Below the pieces are notes generated by a model. The model made no database searches. It worked only from the letters and a program-made list of their open reading frames with translations, and had not been told where the DNA came from. 64,000 bases of DNA from Rallus limicola (taxonomy: Eukaryota; Chordata; Aves; Gruiformes; Rallidae), in contig JAKCOZ010000005.1 in assembly GCA_022605955.1 (NCBI GenBank), positions 54,127,762 through 54,191,761 on the forward strand, read 5' to 3'. This document shows positions 37,331-50,300 of the stretch, one piece after another. Position numbers and translations under genes: made by a program. Position 1 is the first letter of the stretch. Every line of letters starts with the position of its first letter.

Positions 37331-37819
37331 GAGCCACAGCCCCACTGATCCCAGAAATGGATAAAGGGAGAAACTAAAGCTCATGAGTGGCCCAAGGGAG
37401 GTGAATGGGTAGGTTTTACTCATTATCCCCCATATTGAAAAAGCTGGGGGTCAGCCTGTGAAATTATCAGTGGCAGATAAAAGCAGCAGCAAATAGCCCC
37501 AACCACCCCCCTTCCCTCCCCTCCCCCCAAAAAAACCTGGCTTCATTACGAATTGTGGGTTTAGCTGTGGTGTTCCTCACCCCAGGGCACAGTGATGGCT
37601 GGAAGTTTCCTTTCCTTAAGAAATGTCTGAGACATATTTGTAGGAGGAAAGTCCCTTGAGGTGTGTTAAAGACAAAGATACCAACTTTGACCTGTGAACT
37701 CTGCAATGCAGAGCAGGGGAAGTGTCCTTTGGAGAGTCATCACCACGCACAAGTTTTGTCCTGCTACTTTTCCCTAGGCATCTGTTGCTGGCTATGGTTG
37801 GAGGTAAATCAAGGTGTAT
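37331..37819. other. unique DNA with a strong G4-prone tract
   Basis: No gene is recognised. The notable content is the C-rich tract at 37506-37528 (separate entry). Confidence 0.5.
37506..37528 (-). other. G-quadruplex-prone tract (minus strand)
   Basis: On the plus strand, C runs of 6, 3, 4 and 6 are separated by only 2, 1 and 1 bases. The minus strand therefore has four long G runs with very short loops, the arrangement usually linked to the most stable quadruplexes. Confidence 0.75.
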
Positions 37820-38205
37820 TGTCGTGGTCCAGCCCCAGCCTGTAGCTGAGCACCACCTGGCGCTCACTCACTCTTTCCTCCTTGGGACAGGGAGGAGAAT
37901 GGGCAGACAAAGGTAAACTGTGGGGTTGGGACAAGGACTATTTGCTGGGAGAGCACAGGGAGTAGGAAATGACAGAACTTAGAATATACACAAATAACAC
38001 AAGGCACTTTACCAATCCAGTGACCAACCAGATGCTCAGCTAGCACCCAGACCATCCCAGAGCTATGCAGAGCCAGCCCTCCCAGACTCACCCCCTTTTA
38101 TGGGGAATATGATGTCACATGCTATGGAAAACACCCTTGGCCAGCTTGGCTCACCTGTCCTGGCTCCTTGTGAAAATTAACCCTATCCTTGCCAAAACCA
38201 GAACT
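37820..38205 (-). mobile_element. solo LTR of an avian endogenous retrovirus family
   Basis: On the plus strand the element begins TGTCGTGGTCCAGCCCCAGC, the complement of the family's 3' end, and closes with GAAAATTAACCC and GCCAAAACCAGAAC, the complement of its 5' end. It is therefore an LTR on the minus strand with both termini. At about 386 bp it is short for the family, because part of U3 is missing between the GGCCAGCTTGG block and the 5' end. No internal retroviral genes flank it. Possible 5-bp flanks (TGTAT at 37815-37819, TGTGC at 38206-38210) match at three of five positions, so the target duplication is not convincing. The family is recognised from memory, and its ERV class is not assigned with confidence. 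Confidence 0.85.
38094..38103 (-). promoter_or_regulatory. LTR TATA-region replaced by a CArG-like box
   Basis: In LTR orientation the sequence reads CCATAAAAGG, at the place where the related LTR in this window (59577) has a TATATAG-type box. It fits the SRF CArG pattern of CC, six A/T and GG. Just upstream, at about 38108-38115, TGACATCA is what a TGACGTCA site becomes after CpG decay. Activity is not shown. Confidence 0.4.
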
Positions 38206-40410
38206 TGTGCTTTTTTACAGCTCTGTGTATTTTCCTCCCAACCCAGTTACAGCTGCTATGCCTGCCTGCAGCTGGGTTCTGTACCTCCCTGATAAGAAAT
38301 GGCTTCTGCACCCACTCCACTCAATAGCTTTTATTTCTTCAGCCAATGGAGAAGTTTTTCCTGCCTGCAGAAGATCACCAATGATCTGGAAAGAGCTTTC
38401 CCATGTAGGTTTGCCCTCTTTCCTGAGCGAGGACTTTCTCCAGGGAGGCAGCACAGGATGTTGGAGGGGGTTTTGCCACTTGCACATTTGTTATGTTTGA
38501 GAAAAGCAGGGACAGATCTCTGAGGATTCAGGCATGACTGACATGATGTGAGCGTTTGAATTGAATGCAGACACATACAGACAAGGCTGGTGGTCTGTGA
38601 CTGAGGGGAGAGGGTATCCTGAGGTGTGCCAGAGGACTGAATAGTGATGTGTGTGATGGGATACAACAGCAGGGACAGGCAATGGGCTTTTTTTTTGCCA
38701 TTTGAGGAGATTCCAACAATCCTTATGAGGAGTTATGTGTGGCCTTGGATAAGAGTGCCTCCTCTAAGGAAAGGGCATCAGGGTGCCTCCAGACCTGGAC
38801 TTTGTGTCCTGAACCAAACAGGGCCAGAAAGACAAATATTCCTGCTTCATACTTCTGCCTCTCCCCATACTCCAAGAGTTTAGGACATTGCTCGGGAGTC
38901 TGGGGAAGAGTGAAGGTAAATGGCTATTACCCAGTTCCCTACACTTTCCCTCCCACATGACCTTCTCCAGTTTTCTAGGGAATAACTCTCCAGCCCTGTT
39001 GACTCCTTCCAAATTGCCTTTGCTCTGTAGGATCAGTGAGCATCAAGGGCCAGTCTCATGGGGTAGACTCAGGACAACACATAGTGTCAGACAAGATTAG
39101 TTTGCACTATCCAACAGGAGACCTCATTACTCTGGGAAAAGTGGTGCCTTCCCACATCCAGAACTGTGATCCACCAGATTTTTGCCTTGCAATGCTTAAC
39201 ATGGTCAAGTGCCGGATGGCTGGCAGCCCATCTGCCCCCTTCAAATGCTCCTAAACAGGGAGAACACAGGCTGGAGGATTCATCACATCTTTGTTTGAAG
39301 GTCACCACACATATCTGCAGCCCGAATGATGGGAAGTGTTTGTGCCTATGGGCCGAGCTGAGCTAAGACCCTGGCAATGAACATATGGAAACCCTGCAGA
39401 GTGCAAAAAGGAGGTGAGGCTCTGGAAGGACTCTTCTAATAGCCATCTAACGAAGAGGCAGCTGGGAGCTCCTGGGTTCATGCAGAGGCTGCTCAGCCTC
39501 AAAGCTGCTTTCCAGGAGCAGGAGTCAACGGCACCAGGGCGACAGTGCTGAGACATTCTCTTCAACCAATGAAAGTAAGACCACAGAGATGCAGTACAGG
39601 ACTGCAGATGGGTACTTATCCAAGCATGGGGAAGATGCATCTTTCCCCTTTCCTTCTTGTTGCCCAGTTCTTTGTTCATCTGCCTGGCAAGACCAGCAAG
39701 CTGAGCAAGCACAAACTCATGGAAGCGTAGGGATGCATTTATACATTGCAGGAGTATAGGGTTGCATTTAACACATCACACACAACCATGTGTAGAGAGA
39801 CACCACAGAGGCCTGCATGGGACGGGACAGGGTTGCAGTGGGCCCTGTGGGATGAGCTCTCCCTGCTGCCTACATGCCCTGCTCACATTTGCAAGGTGAG
39901 GTTTGTTTTCAGAAAAGATTTTCACCCCCATTTCACACACACTTCACCTTCGCTGCAAGTCATCTGCGTTTCACATCCCGGCTGCCCACAGCTTCTTGTT
40001 CACCACAGCCACTCCCCACATGCCATGAAAATCTGCGTCCTGCGTGTGTAAACGTCAGGAGACACGCGGCGGTGTGCAGTGATGAAATGGCTGTTTCAAG
40101 AGGCCAGCAGCAGCACTGAGAGTTATTGCAGGTCTGGCCCATTTATTTTCTACAGCTTTACATATTTTCAATAGCTGCTTAGCCACATCCTTACCCATAA
40201 CACAGGGCTGCTTTGAGCAGCACTCAGGGAAGGGAGGGTTTGCAAATCAAATGTTGTTTCTGAGGGAGCTCTTTTTGCTCCAGGGTAGCCCAGCTTTCAC
40301 TTTTAACATGTTTTCTAAGAGGGTTTCCAGCTGTGTGTGGAGGGAGGTGTAGAGCATGGCTGCAAGGGGTTAATGCCTAACATGGCTGGCACGTGCAACC
40401 ATCACTGAAG

Positions 40411-40450
40411 ATGTCTGTCCATCTGTCTGTCTGTCCATCCCTCCCTCCCA
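40411..40450. repeat. imperfect CTGT / CCCT pyrimidine-rich repeat
   Basis: CTGTCCAT/CTGTCTGT units are followed by CCCTCCCT, a short degenerate microsatellite. Confidence 0.85.
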
Positions 40451-41747
40451 AACCCAGTAAAACAAGCACCAACCTGTGGACTGATTTGGGCTGGAGGGCT
40501 CCAGACTGACACCAGGAGTTGAGGACATCACTCAGTGAAGGATGGGCTGTGAGGCCATAACAGCTCCTGGGGACTCAAAGGGAAAAGGCTTCCACAGGGT
40601 TCTACTTCCGAATTTCCCCACTCTGTCCCATGAGACCATCCAAGAGGCTCCCTCACAGTTTTGTCTTAGGTCACAGAGATGTTTGTGAGCATGGCATGTG
40701 TCCCAGCCACTAAAGCACAGTGAACATTGTTTTCTGCCAGAGGAGAAATGTTTCTGGCCTTATGAATTCTGGGGGGGGAAAAAACCCATAAAACCACTAA
40801 AAATTAAACCCATAGAAACAGAGTCAGACTCCACCCAAGAGTGTAGAGAAAGAGGTCAGAAGTAAAAAATAAACCCCCCAAACTCCAAACAAAAATCCAA
40901 ACCAAAGCTTCTGCAATACATTACACTAATATTTTGACAATTTGGCCCCAAAAAAACAGATGTGAAGAGTTATTTTCCACATGCAGCAAGATTGCCAGCC
41001 TGAATATTGGCTTGAATTAACAGGTGACCAGCAACAAGGTGGAGGGACCTCAGGGAGTCCCTCGAGCTGTGCCAGCTCCAGCAGTGACCCCCCGGGTGCA
41101 GACATCCCAGAGAGGGGTGTGCTGATGGCACATGGAGAGGGAATCTGCTTCCTGGCCCAGAGATACCTAATATCTTGCAGATGCTCTAAGTCCACATGAG
41201 CATGAGTCTGACCCCGTTGCACACTTCACCCTCCATCATGCCAGCACCTTCTCTGCTTTTCATTGTTTTGTTCTCCCCAGTACAGAGCAACAATCATCGC
41301 TGGAAAATGTAATTGCTCTTTCTCTATAGGATGGCACTGCAGAAAATATCCCTGCATTAGATTTTGGGCTCACGTTGGAATTACAGAAAGATCCAGACCC
41401 AAGATTAAGCAAATGATTAAATATGAAAATGAAGTTTAAAAAAAACGCCGGTATTGATCTTACATAACAGAAAGCAGTTACCATATTCTAGCTAAAAAGA
41501 AAGAAAGCCAAATTAGAGACAGCCCCTTATTAAAAACCCTCCACTCTATTTCTTGGTCTAGTGAAATTCCCAAGTGTGATTTTTATTCTGCTGTCTTAAA
41601 TGATTGTCTCCTTTTAATCATCAGCAGGAAAATTAACCTGCTGAACAAAGACACTTTCAGCATTTTCATATTCAGTCGCATAATAAAATACAAACTTATG
41701 CTAAACCAGCAAAATTTCTGCAAAACCAAAGGGGAGACAGGCTCTCT

Positions 41748-41773
41748 GGGGGAGGGGAGGGGGGCAAGGGGGG
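41748..41773 (+). other. G-quadruplex-prone tract (plus strand)
   Basis: G runs of 5, 4, 6 and 6 are separated by loops of 1, 1 and 3 bases. It is the longest G-run cluster on the plus strand of this window. Confidence 0.75.
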
Positions 41774-42109
41774 AAATCTGTTCCTCCAAAGAGCAGCAAT
41801 GCACTCAACTTCTCTGAATCCCCACCTGCGCTTATCATGTCCCATTCCCACCTTAAACAGAAGAGTAATTTATCACTGCATCACTTCATTACTTTATTAG
41901 CTGTAAACACAGCACTGGCCCACACCTATAAAAAGCATGTTTAAGGGGGTAATTAAAGCAGAATAATTGACCAGCTTGAGGCTGCAGGAGGGAATGGAGT
42001 GCCAATCTGGTATTTTTATTAACATGAGAGCTCACCCAATGTACTGTGACAATGAAGCCACTGGTGGGGTTTGAAGGGGGTTGCAGGGAAAGGGAGGGCT
42101 TGGTGTGGA

Positions 42110-42370
42110 ATTACTGCAGAGCGTGAGCTGAATTCAGGTGCTGGCTGGAAGCGCGAGCTCTTTAATCTCACCGTGCTTGGCTATGAAGGTCCCTGGAGAG
42201 GTGAGGTGGCTGTAGTTTAATCAGTCTCATCTATTTGTTCTCAAGTGCAAGGACTCCCTTCCCTCACACATTTGAGCAAGGTCATTGTTCGGTGCTGCTA
42301 ATGCATGAGCGCGCAGCGGCTCCCTCAGATTGCTCATTAGTATTCCGCACGTTACGCGGGCTAAATTTGC
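42110..42370. promoter_or_regulatory. candidate regulatory segment with clustered CpGs
   Basis: In a CpG-poor surrounding, this stretch carries GGAAGCGCGAGC, GAGCGCGCAGCGG and CCGCACGTTACGCGGG, close to TAATC, GTTTAATC and CATTAG motifs. Retained CpGs next to AT-rich motif clusters can mark an unmethylated regulatory element. No gene start can be seen. This is inference from composition. Confidence 0.25.
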
Positions 42371-44327
42371 CATTTCATTTAGAAGGATCCTGTTTGCATT
42401 TTTCTTCCATATCATAGGCCTCATCAGAAGAAACAGGTGCTACTGGGAAAGATCCAATAAGCATTTATACATATTTACAGCAAATACTGGACACAGCTTT
42501 TTGCTTAAAATTCTGAATATTCAACGAACAGCTCGTTCTTTGCATTACAAAAGACAGAAAGGCTAATTTGGAGTTAATGCTGTAAATATTTGCAGAAAAC
42601 GAGGGGTAAAAAAATCCTGCTGTTTGCCAGGGTTTGGACAGAATGGGCCTGAGACATACTGGGCTAGAGCCAGCCTGGAGCTGGTGCAGGTTCCGGTTCA
42701 GCAGGACATTGAGCAGCACCTTGCGATGCAAAGCACTGCCATCCTGCGACGACAGGGCTGCTTTAGTGTCCTTGTAAATCCAGTGCCCAATCCTTACCGC
42801 CATTTATTCCTAATGCATGATGAATCAAGGGGCTAATCAGTTAATGTATTCATGCATGAAGTCCAGTGCTGTCCAGAGCAGACCCTAAGCACATGGTTTT
42901 GTTCTGTCATGGCTTCTGTGGGAGCATCCATGGTTCCTTGAGGCCCTACTTTCATAAAACACCGTTTGCAGATAATTCTATGTTTGTGCAAGAACATGCT
43001 TTTAGGGATTGCTGAGCCTGAGTGGATCAGCCCTGGACCTGCTTCAAATTACCCCAAAACTGGTGGATTGTCTATCTTTCATCTGCAATGTGCTGCTGAC
43101 AGGACAATCAGCCACCGTGCAGGAGGACTCATGGCGCGAGCAGGGGAAACTCACTGAAACCCATCCACTCCACAAGCCCAAGGCACAGGCGCAGCTACTG
43201 CCCTGCCTGAAAGCCTCACTGATTTCTGCAATGCACAATCTAGCCACAAGTTCTCCCTTTAAAGAAAAAAAAAATACAGGGAAGTCCTTTTTGTCGATCC
43301 ATATTTCTAGATCTAGTTCACTAAAACCCCATCCTATGCCATCGAGCGTGTCAGCCTTCTTTTCTTCTAATTCTCTAGTCTGAGCATTAGTGTGTGCCCA
43401 TGTTCTTATGAGACTGTTAAAAGGTAAGCTCTTACAGGTTCCCAGGCTCTCATTCTTCACACCAGCTAGACTGGTGCCACAATTACGCATTGACTGGCTT
43501 GGCTTTAACGTTATATCGCTTCCTGATATTTGAAATATTTAATTTTAAAAAAAAAGAAAAATAAATAAAAAATCTGGTCCCACCAGGAAACAGAGGGAGG
43601 GAAAGCCCCAGAGTCTCTGAATGCTCCTTACAAAGAACTCCCTTAAAATTCTTCCATGAAAAAAAAAAATAGGAAACTTGTCTAATAACACTTTTCCACA
43701 TAAATAATGTAGATTGTAACTGGCCTTCAAAAAAGCCTGAGCAAAACAGAGGTCTCTTTGTAAGGCCAAGCACTGATTACATGCTGCTGAGCGCTTTCAT
43801 GATGATAGCTTTTCATACTACAGCATCTCAAGCGCACTTAAAATTAATAAGGCAGGCTGCCTTCTCCCAGGCTGCACCACCCCAGCAGACGTGCCCTGGT
43901 ATGGATGGATGTAACCCTGGCAGATGTCAAGTAAAAAGACCATGGGCCTGTCGCAGAAACATTTCCAGGGCTGACAGGCTGCACGAGCTCTGATCCCTGC
44001 TGATGTTCGCCTCTGCCCTTATACAATAATAAAGGGATTAGGTAACACGTCTACCTGCAATGGCAGGAGATGGGATTTGGTGGCCTCTGAGGTTGCCCTT
44101 GGTCCTAATTCCTTAATGAAGCAGTGAGGCAAGCCCTAATGCATACATATCTTTGGGAGAGGAGATTGCTGGTAAAGCCCCTTGCGAGGGCTTTAATCCC
44201 AGAGGTGGCTCTGCCGGGTCCGTGGGCAGGGATGCTGGGCCAGCCCAGGCAGGCTGCTTTGCCAGGGCGCAGAGATATTTTGATAAGAACCCCCTTAAAA
44301 AAAAAACCAAAAATCAGTGTCCCCTTG

Positions 44328-44363
44328 TTCTCCCTTTCCCTCCCTTCCTCCTTCCCTCCCCCC
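44328..44363. repeat. pyrimidine-rich CCCT tract
   Basis: TCCC/TTCC units end in a C6 run. It is low-complexity DNA with a weaker G4 pattern on the minus strand. Confidence 0.8.
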
Positions 44364-47300
44364 GTACTACACATGCAAAAATAATCTTTTTCTGCTTCCC
44401 AATGGGAGGATGTGGGTGTCTGGTGGCACGTCTCAGCTCTGGTGGAAGCCAGAGCCAGGAGCAAAGCTGCCCTGTGTGGAAACCTATTCTGCTGCACCAT
44501 CTGGTTTCATCACATGGTTTTTGGGGTGCTGCGGACTTCCTAAGTCTTTGCGTGAGTTAAACACAGCTGGCATAGTTTAGCAGTGCAAGGAAGCCTGCAT
44601 CTGCGTCCTCTCTGAACAAGAGCTATTTTCCTGGTCTTTAAACATGCCATGCTCACCTTTAAGTGTCACCATCTCCGATGGATCTCAGTCCCCTTGCCTG
44701 ACAGCACAAGGTGGCAAAGAGCATGACTCCTTTTAAGCACCTAAGAAAACCCAAGAAGACCAAGTTTCATATCCTAAATGGGAAGCAGAATGTTTAAATA
44801 AGAACTTGGGGGCTGAAAGGCACTAGAAGGTCCAGGCTGCATTTGAAAGGGAAATAAAATGAAAATGCTTGTATTCTTTCTTAGCAAGAAATCCTTGGCA
44901 GAAATCATCATAGTTTGCAAGCAGAGACAGGTCAGACCTTTAGATGTGTGCTGAATTGATATTCTACTGCTATGAAGAGACTCCAAACCTAAAAGCTGAG
45001 AATAACTCGCTTTAAAATGCGAGCACAGACCTTGAAATTAAGCACAATATTGCTTCACTGAGAAAACTGCCACAAAAGAGTTCTATTTTCTGACAGCCAA
45101 CATCCCAAATTAAACAGCTTCCACGAGTGTCAATAAAAGGCATTGGCTTCATTATTTGCAGTCCTCCAGTGACAATTTTCTGTCCCCTTTGGAAAATGTC
45201 ATTACAGTTCCAAACATGTGCATCACGGGCAAATTGACTGAAGAATTTTCTTTACCAGAAAATTGAACCAGGAGGAACAGGAGAGGAAGCAGTTTCAGCA
45301 GCTTTTCAAGGGCAGGAGGTCTGGGCAGCCTCTCCCAGACCCACATTGTCTGTGCAAGTGGGGAGAGACCATTGGATCTGGACAGGGTAGTGGGTGAAAC
45401 TGAACTCTGATGTATAAACACGATCAGGTCCACATCAGCAGGGGAGACTCTGGGTTTCCTGGTTCCAGTCTTCCCTCCTGTTCACTCCTGCTTTTCTACT
45501 ACTCTTCCCCAAGCAGATTTCACATCCTGTCCTCACTCTGCCACAGCCTGCTTAGCTTTAGACATAACTGTCCCATTTTTATCCTCTACCAAAGTGAAGG
45601 TTATCAATGGATAACTCTGGAAACTGTGAGTGAGTTGTTCCCAGCCTGGTGCAGCTGTGAGCACGTGTGGGCAATTCTGTTGATCCCAAATGGATCCTCT
45701 CCGGGAAACCAAATTTCTCACCTACTTCTTGTGGCTCCACCGGTGGGGTTCAGGAGAGTACCTGCTGCTCTGGTGAACACCAGCAACAACCCAGACCATG
45801 CACAGATTCACCCCTCTCAGAAACGACCTGTCCCTTTTCTTGCCCATCCCCTCACACACGACCATATTCTTGCACAGCACTGTGCACTATCTCTCAAACA
45901 AAAGTTGCTGGACAGGAGAGGAGCATATAATTTTCGCCTTGCATTGTGAACTCATACTGTGTTAAATGAACCCTCACTTGGGCCTCCCTTCCCCTTCAAA
46001 CCATCCCACACTCAGTAAATCTACTTGAACAGTAAGCAAGACAGAGAATTTAGTTCATTCCCCCGAAGAAAAATAAATAATTGCTAAGCAATTGGGGTTT
46101 CTAATTGACCAGCAGAGCCATCGTTAACCTGGGCATTTGGCAGTGACAGCAGACCATTCCTGCCTGACCTGCACTGCTGCTAAGGCATGAGAAAAGGCAC
46201 AAGGAGAAGCAGCGGGGCTGACTCTGACCCCACTCTCTCCAATGGCCCAGGACTGCTTCCAAATTCCACTTGCATAACTAACAGCAAAAGCAGGCCTGAC
46301 ATTTTCTGTAGCAAAACTGTCTTTGTGGTGAAAAATTACCCGCTAAACTCTGCTTTCCAGTAAATGCCAGACTGCTTTTCATTTGCTCCACCACTATGGC
46401 TTTGCTTGGTTTATTATTTATGTCTCCTTTCAGAGTTTCCCACCTGCACCATCTCTATCAATGGGCATGAAATACAAATCAATAGCAGCTGTCCTGCCGG
46501 TCTAATGGCATGGCAGCAGCTCTGGTGGTAGATCCCAGACAGGAACCAGTGAGAAAACAGAACCATTTTGTGCATGATTGGTTGTTAACTCCAGCTCACT
46601 CTTCTGCAAACTAGGAGGTTTGGGGGACTGGATGTGGGGTGAGCTGGCAGAAACTGACATTTAGGGATGTGAGGAGCCAGTCACCCACTCAGGAGGCTGC
46701 AAGGAGCATCATACCTGGCTGATCCTGGCTGTCCCTTTGCCCCAGTGCTCTGGTCCATGCCTTCCCAGGAGACATCTGTTCTTCCAGACTTCCAGTCACA
46801 GGGATTTCTACAGGCAAAATACAGGTGTTTCACTGTCCCCTTTACAAGTTCTTCCTCAGCTCCAGGGTTTGGAGAAAGCCCGTGTTGCATCTTGTGAATC
46901 TGTGCCCTATGGGCAGATACATGACTAGGTCATGAAATTCCAGTTCAACTTTGCAGAAACGTTTATGCTGTCCCTTGGTTCAAAATGATTCAGCAAGAAC
47001 AAGAACAACCCAGCTCAGACAGGGCACAGCTTGCTGAAACCTGGCACCTCCTGTATCAATTGCATTTATTGCTTAGCTGTGTCAGGTTGCTCTGAAAACA
47101 CAGTTGATGTAACATAATTTCTGGTGGCTGCCAGGTTTTCCCCATCTTCCCACCTCACCCCTCTGATCTGCCAAGGACTTACCCCCAGGAGGTGACAACT
47201 CATTGTGTTTGTTGATGCTCAGTTGGTACAAATGGACTGGAAGGGCACCAAACCCGGGCATGCCCCAGAGAAAGACCTGCAGAGCTGGAAAGAGGGGAGA

Positions 47301-50300
47301 CTGTGTGAGAGCAACTGGAAAGGCCCAATGCTCAGCTGCAGGCAGGACCCTTTAGACCAGCCCAGTGGTATAGGGACCACCCCCTGGGACCATGCAGAGG
47401 CTCAGCCCCAAACCTAGCATGGAGAAATGTGCAGGTAAAAGGAGAAGGAAAAGCACAGAATACCTGCAATTGCAATCCAAATTATGCCTCTGAAACAGAG
47501 AGGACTGTTTAAAGCCAAGGTAACCCATGGCTCCTGAACTGCATCCTTCCCTCTGTAGGAAGCTGCACATGTCCCCCATCTCCTGCATATGGAAATCCTT
47601 ACGTGTCTCACTCTGAGTTATAGGGCTGGAAGGAAATGGGACAGATCCAGGATTCTTTGCCAGGTCCTACCCCCAGGGCAGGAACTGGAGCTGCAAGTGT
47701 TGGGCCTAAGAGGATTTGTACGTGCAAATTCAAGAGCTCTGCAAGCAGCCAAAAGGAAAAACTTCCCTCAATATCAGAAAGGACTGACATGCAGCTGGGC
47801 TCAAGCAGTAGAGATGTAACCCACAGACACCTGATGCTGAAGGCACACCCTTCTCCTAGCAGTTATTTCGAGCACTGGTAATTAGCATACCAAACATTAT
47901 CCTCCTCCCTGCAAAACACAAGAGAGCAGGAGAGTGTTTAAGGGTTACCCCTGCATGCTCCTTGTGCTGGAGGTGGGTGCAAGAGACTCCTGGAATGCCT
48001 GTATAACAGCATCCCCTCTCTAACTCAGAGAGTAATGGCAGACTCAGAGTTTTATAACTTGTAAGGCATAAGCATCCCTCCAAGAATTTTTAAAAATAAT
48101 TTAAAAAACCTCATGTCTTATGAGGCAAATGAAGGCAAATGAATACTACAGCAGGGATCTGTTTCTCACTCTTTGTACAGCTTACTCCTGTACTTTGCTG
48201 TTCCAACCTTTAAAATAAATTTATAACTATATTCCCATCACAAGGAAGTGAGAGAGGGAAAACTTACACCAAAAAACCTCACAGCTTCAACAGAAATGAC
48301 ACCTTCCTAAAGGCTACATCTCAGTGTGAGAGGTAGCAGCTCCACAGTTTGCAGGAGCAGGGATGGAAGCAGTGAACACTGAAAACACAGCATGCCTTTC
48401 TACCCTGCCCTCCCCCAGCAAAGCACAGCCTGAGTCCAGCTATGATGGCACATAGGGGAGCTATGCAGGTCCCTGCTGGGGTCCTGCCTTTAGGGAAAAA
48501 GCCATGCTTTCCAGTGGCAATGCCTGACTGGGAGAACTTTCCCCAAACAAACATCTGGAGTGGGGGTCCCACCTTCTCAGCAGTCTCCAGCAGTGGATTA
48601 CACCCGCTTGACTCCACACACTGGGTCTTGTCCTGTCCCTGCCAGGATAGGGCAGACCCTGACCAGAGATAGGAGGGATGCTCCAAAATGCTGGGATAAA
48701 TGTGCAGGGCTCCTGCAGAAGCTCACTGGTATCAGTAAAAGGAGCTTTGGCTTCAGGGTGATCAGGACCAGGATTTCATCCCCTTGAGGAAATAATTCTG
48801 TTTAACTTCTGAACTCTGAGCTAAAGTAGCCCAGGCAGAGATTTGTGGTCTGGGACGGGATGGGGGGAGGTTTGTGTGCAGACTCCAGCCAGTCTGCAGA
48901 GCAACTTTCTGGAAAAACAGTTCGTTACAAGAAGGCACTTTGTCTCAAACTTCCAGTTTGCTGCGGTCCATTGGCTGCCTCACTGCTGCAAAGCTACTTT
49001 TGACATCTACTTTGCCCAGCAGAAACCCAGTGATTTAACAAGCCAGAAAATACATCCTTCTTTACCCCTTTCATCCTACAAACTGAGCCTCTGCAAGCCA
49101 ATAGGAGCAGCTACCAGTACTGCTGGGACCCTGGGTCTGCCTCTGTCTTGTGCCAGAATTTCTGACCAGTGTACCCACCAGAGACCTAAAATCTGGGACC
49201 AACCATGACCAATCTTGCCTGGCAGGAGCTGAACATTAGCCTAGTCATTAAAGTCGCTTATATAAGTATAAGAAAACCCACTTGAAGACTAGGAAACAGC
49301 AAGGATCTGCTTCTTCAGCTCAGTCTCCTCCTGGAGTAATGTCAAGCAATCCACAGCAAGAGGAGAGCAGACTGCAGCACCACTTAATCTAGGGACATAC
49401 TTGTATGAGTGTTTCCTCATCCCTCTGCTAGCCCTTCAGCTCTTGTGGTTTCTGTAATAATTACTTGAGCTGCAAAGAGGCATCAGTGTCCTCAGCAGCT
49501 TTAACTATTTCCATGCCATCTGCCCTGAATGCAAACTGCAGCCTGCACCCTGTGCCCAGCCCTTCCCAGCAGGAGACAGTGAAACCAGCATGGGATGGGC
49601 ATTACCTCTGTCAATGAGCTCAGTCCTACAGATGATGAGAGTAGGAGGAAAATATAGACTGAGGAGAACATCTGTCTTGTCAGGACAATTTTGTCAAGCC
49701 TTGAGGTGGGGATTTACTGGCTGGGTTGTACAAGTTGGACTGCTGCTTGAAACAGCTTTCCCTAGACAGCTTTGGTTTTCTGGCTTCTGTCCCTGTTCCT
49801 GAGTTTCCAGTCTATTTCCAGCTTCTTCAGACCTGGGGTAAGGTATACAGGGGAAGTTCTTACTCCACTACATCACCCAAAATGTTTATGCTTGGAGCAT
49901 ACTCAAGAACACCTCCCTGACTCTTGGGCAGTGGAGGCCAATGTCAAGAGCAGGTCATGAGCTGTGGTCTCAGGAGAGCCCTAGGAAGGTAGCTGGGTAG
50001 GCAACAGTTAGGTGGGAACATAATAGTGACATAGCAAGCTACGTTGCACAGCTGGTAAAGAAATTATAAATCAAGAATAAAATATGAAGCACACATGAAT
50101 GCAGACCCTGTTGCCAATAATTCCCACTCTTGGCTCAATTACCATCGCTCTTTTTGCAGCTGCACACATGCAGTCATTACAGAGCATTTTGGCTAAACAC
50201 ATTTTGTCTTCTTTTTATGTTTGCCAGATGAATCAAAGGTCTCCACACAAATAATGTGCACCATGACATAATCCATGACACTTTCTGGGGAGCTCTGAAT

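Noticed and set aside
37815..38210. 5-bp target-site duplication around the solo LTR
   Set aside because: TGTAT and TGTGC agree at only three of five positions, not enough to claim a duplication.
45410..45949. 179-codon open frame on the plus strand
   Set aside because: It is the longest frame outside CR1, but it has no recognisable domain, a mixed composition and overlapping open frames in other phases. A frame of this length is plausible by chance across 64 kb of six-frame sequence.
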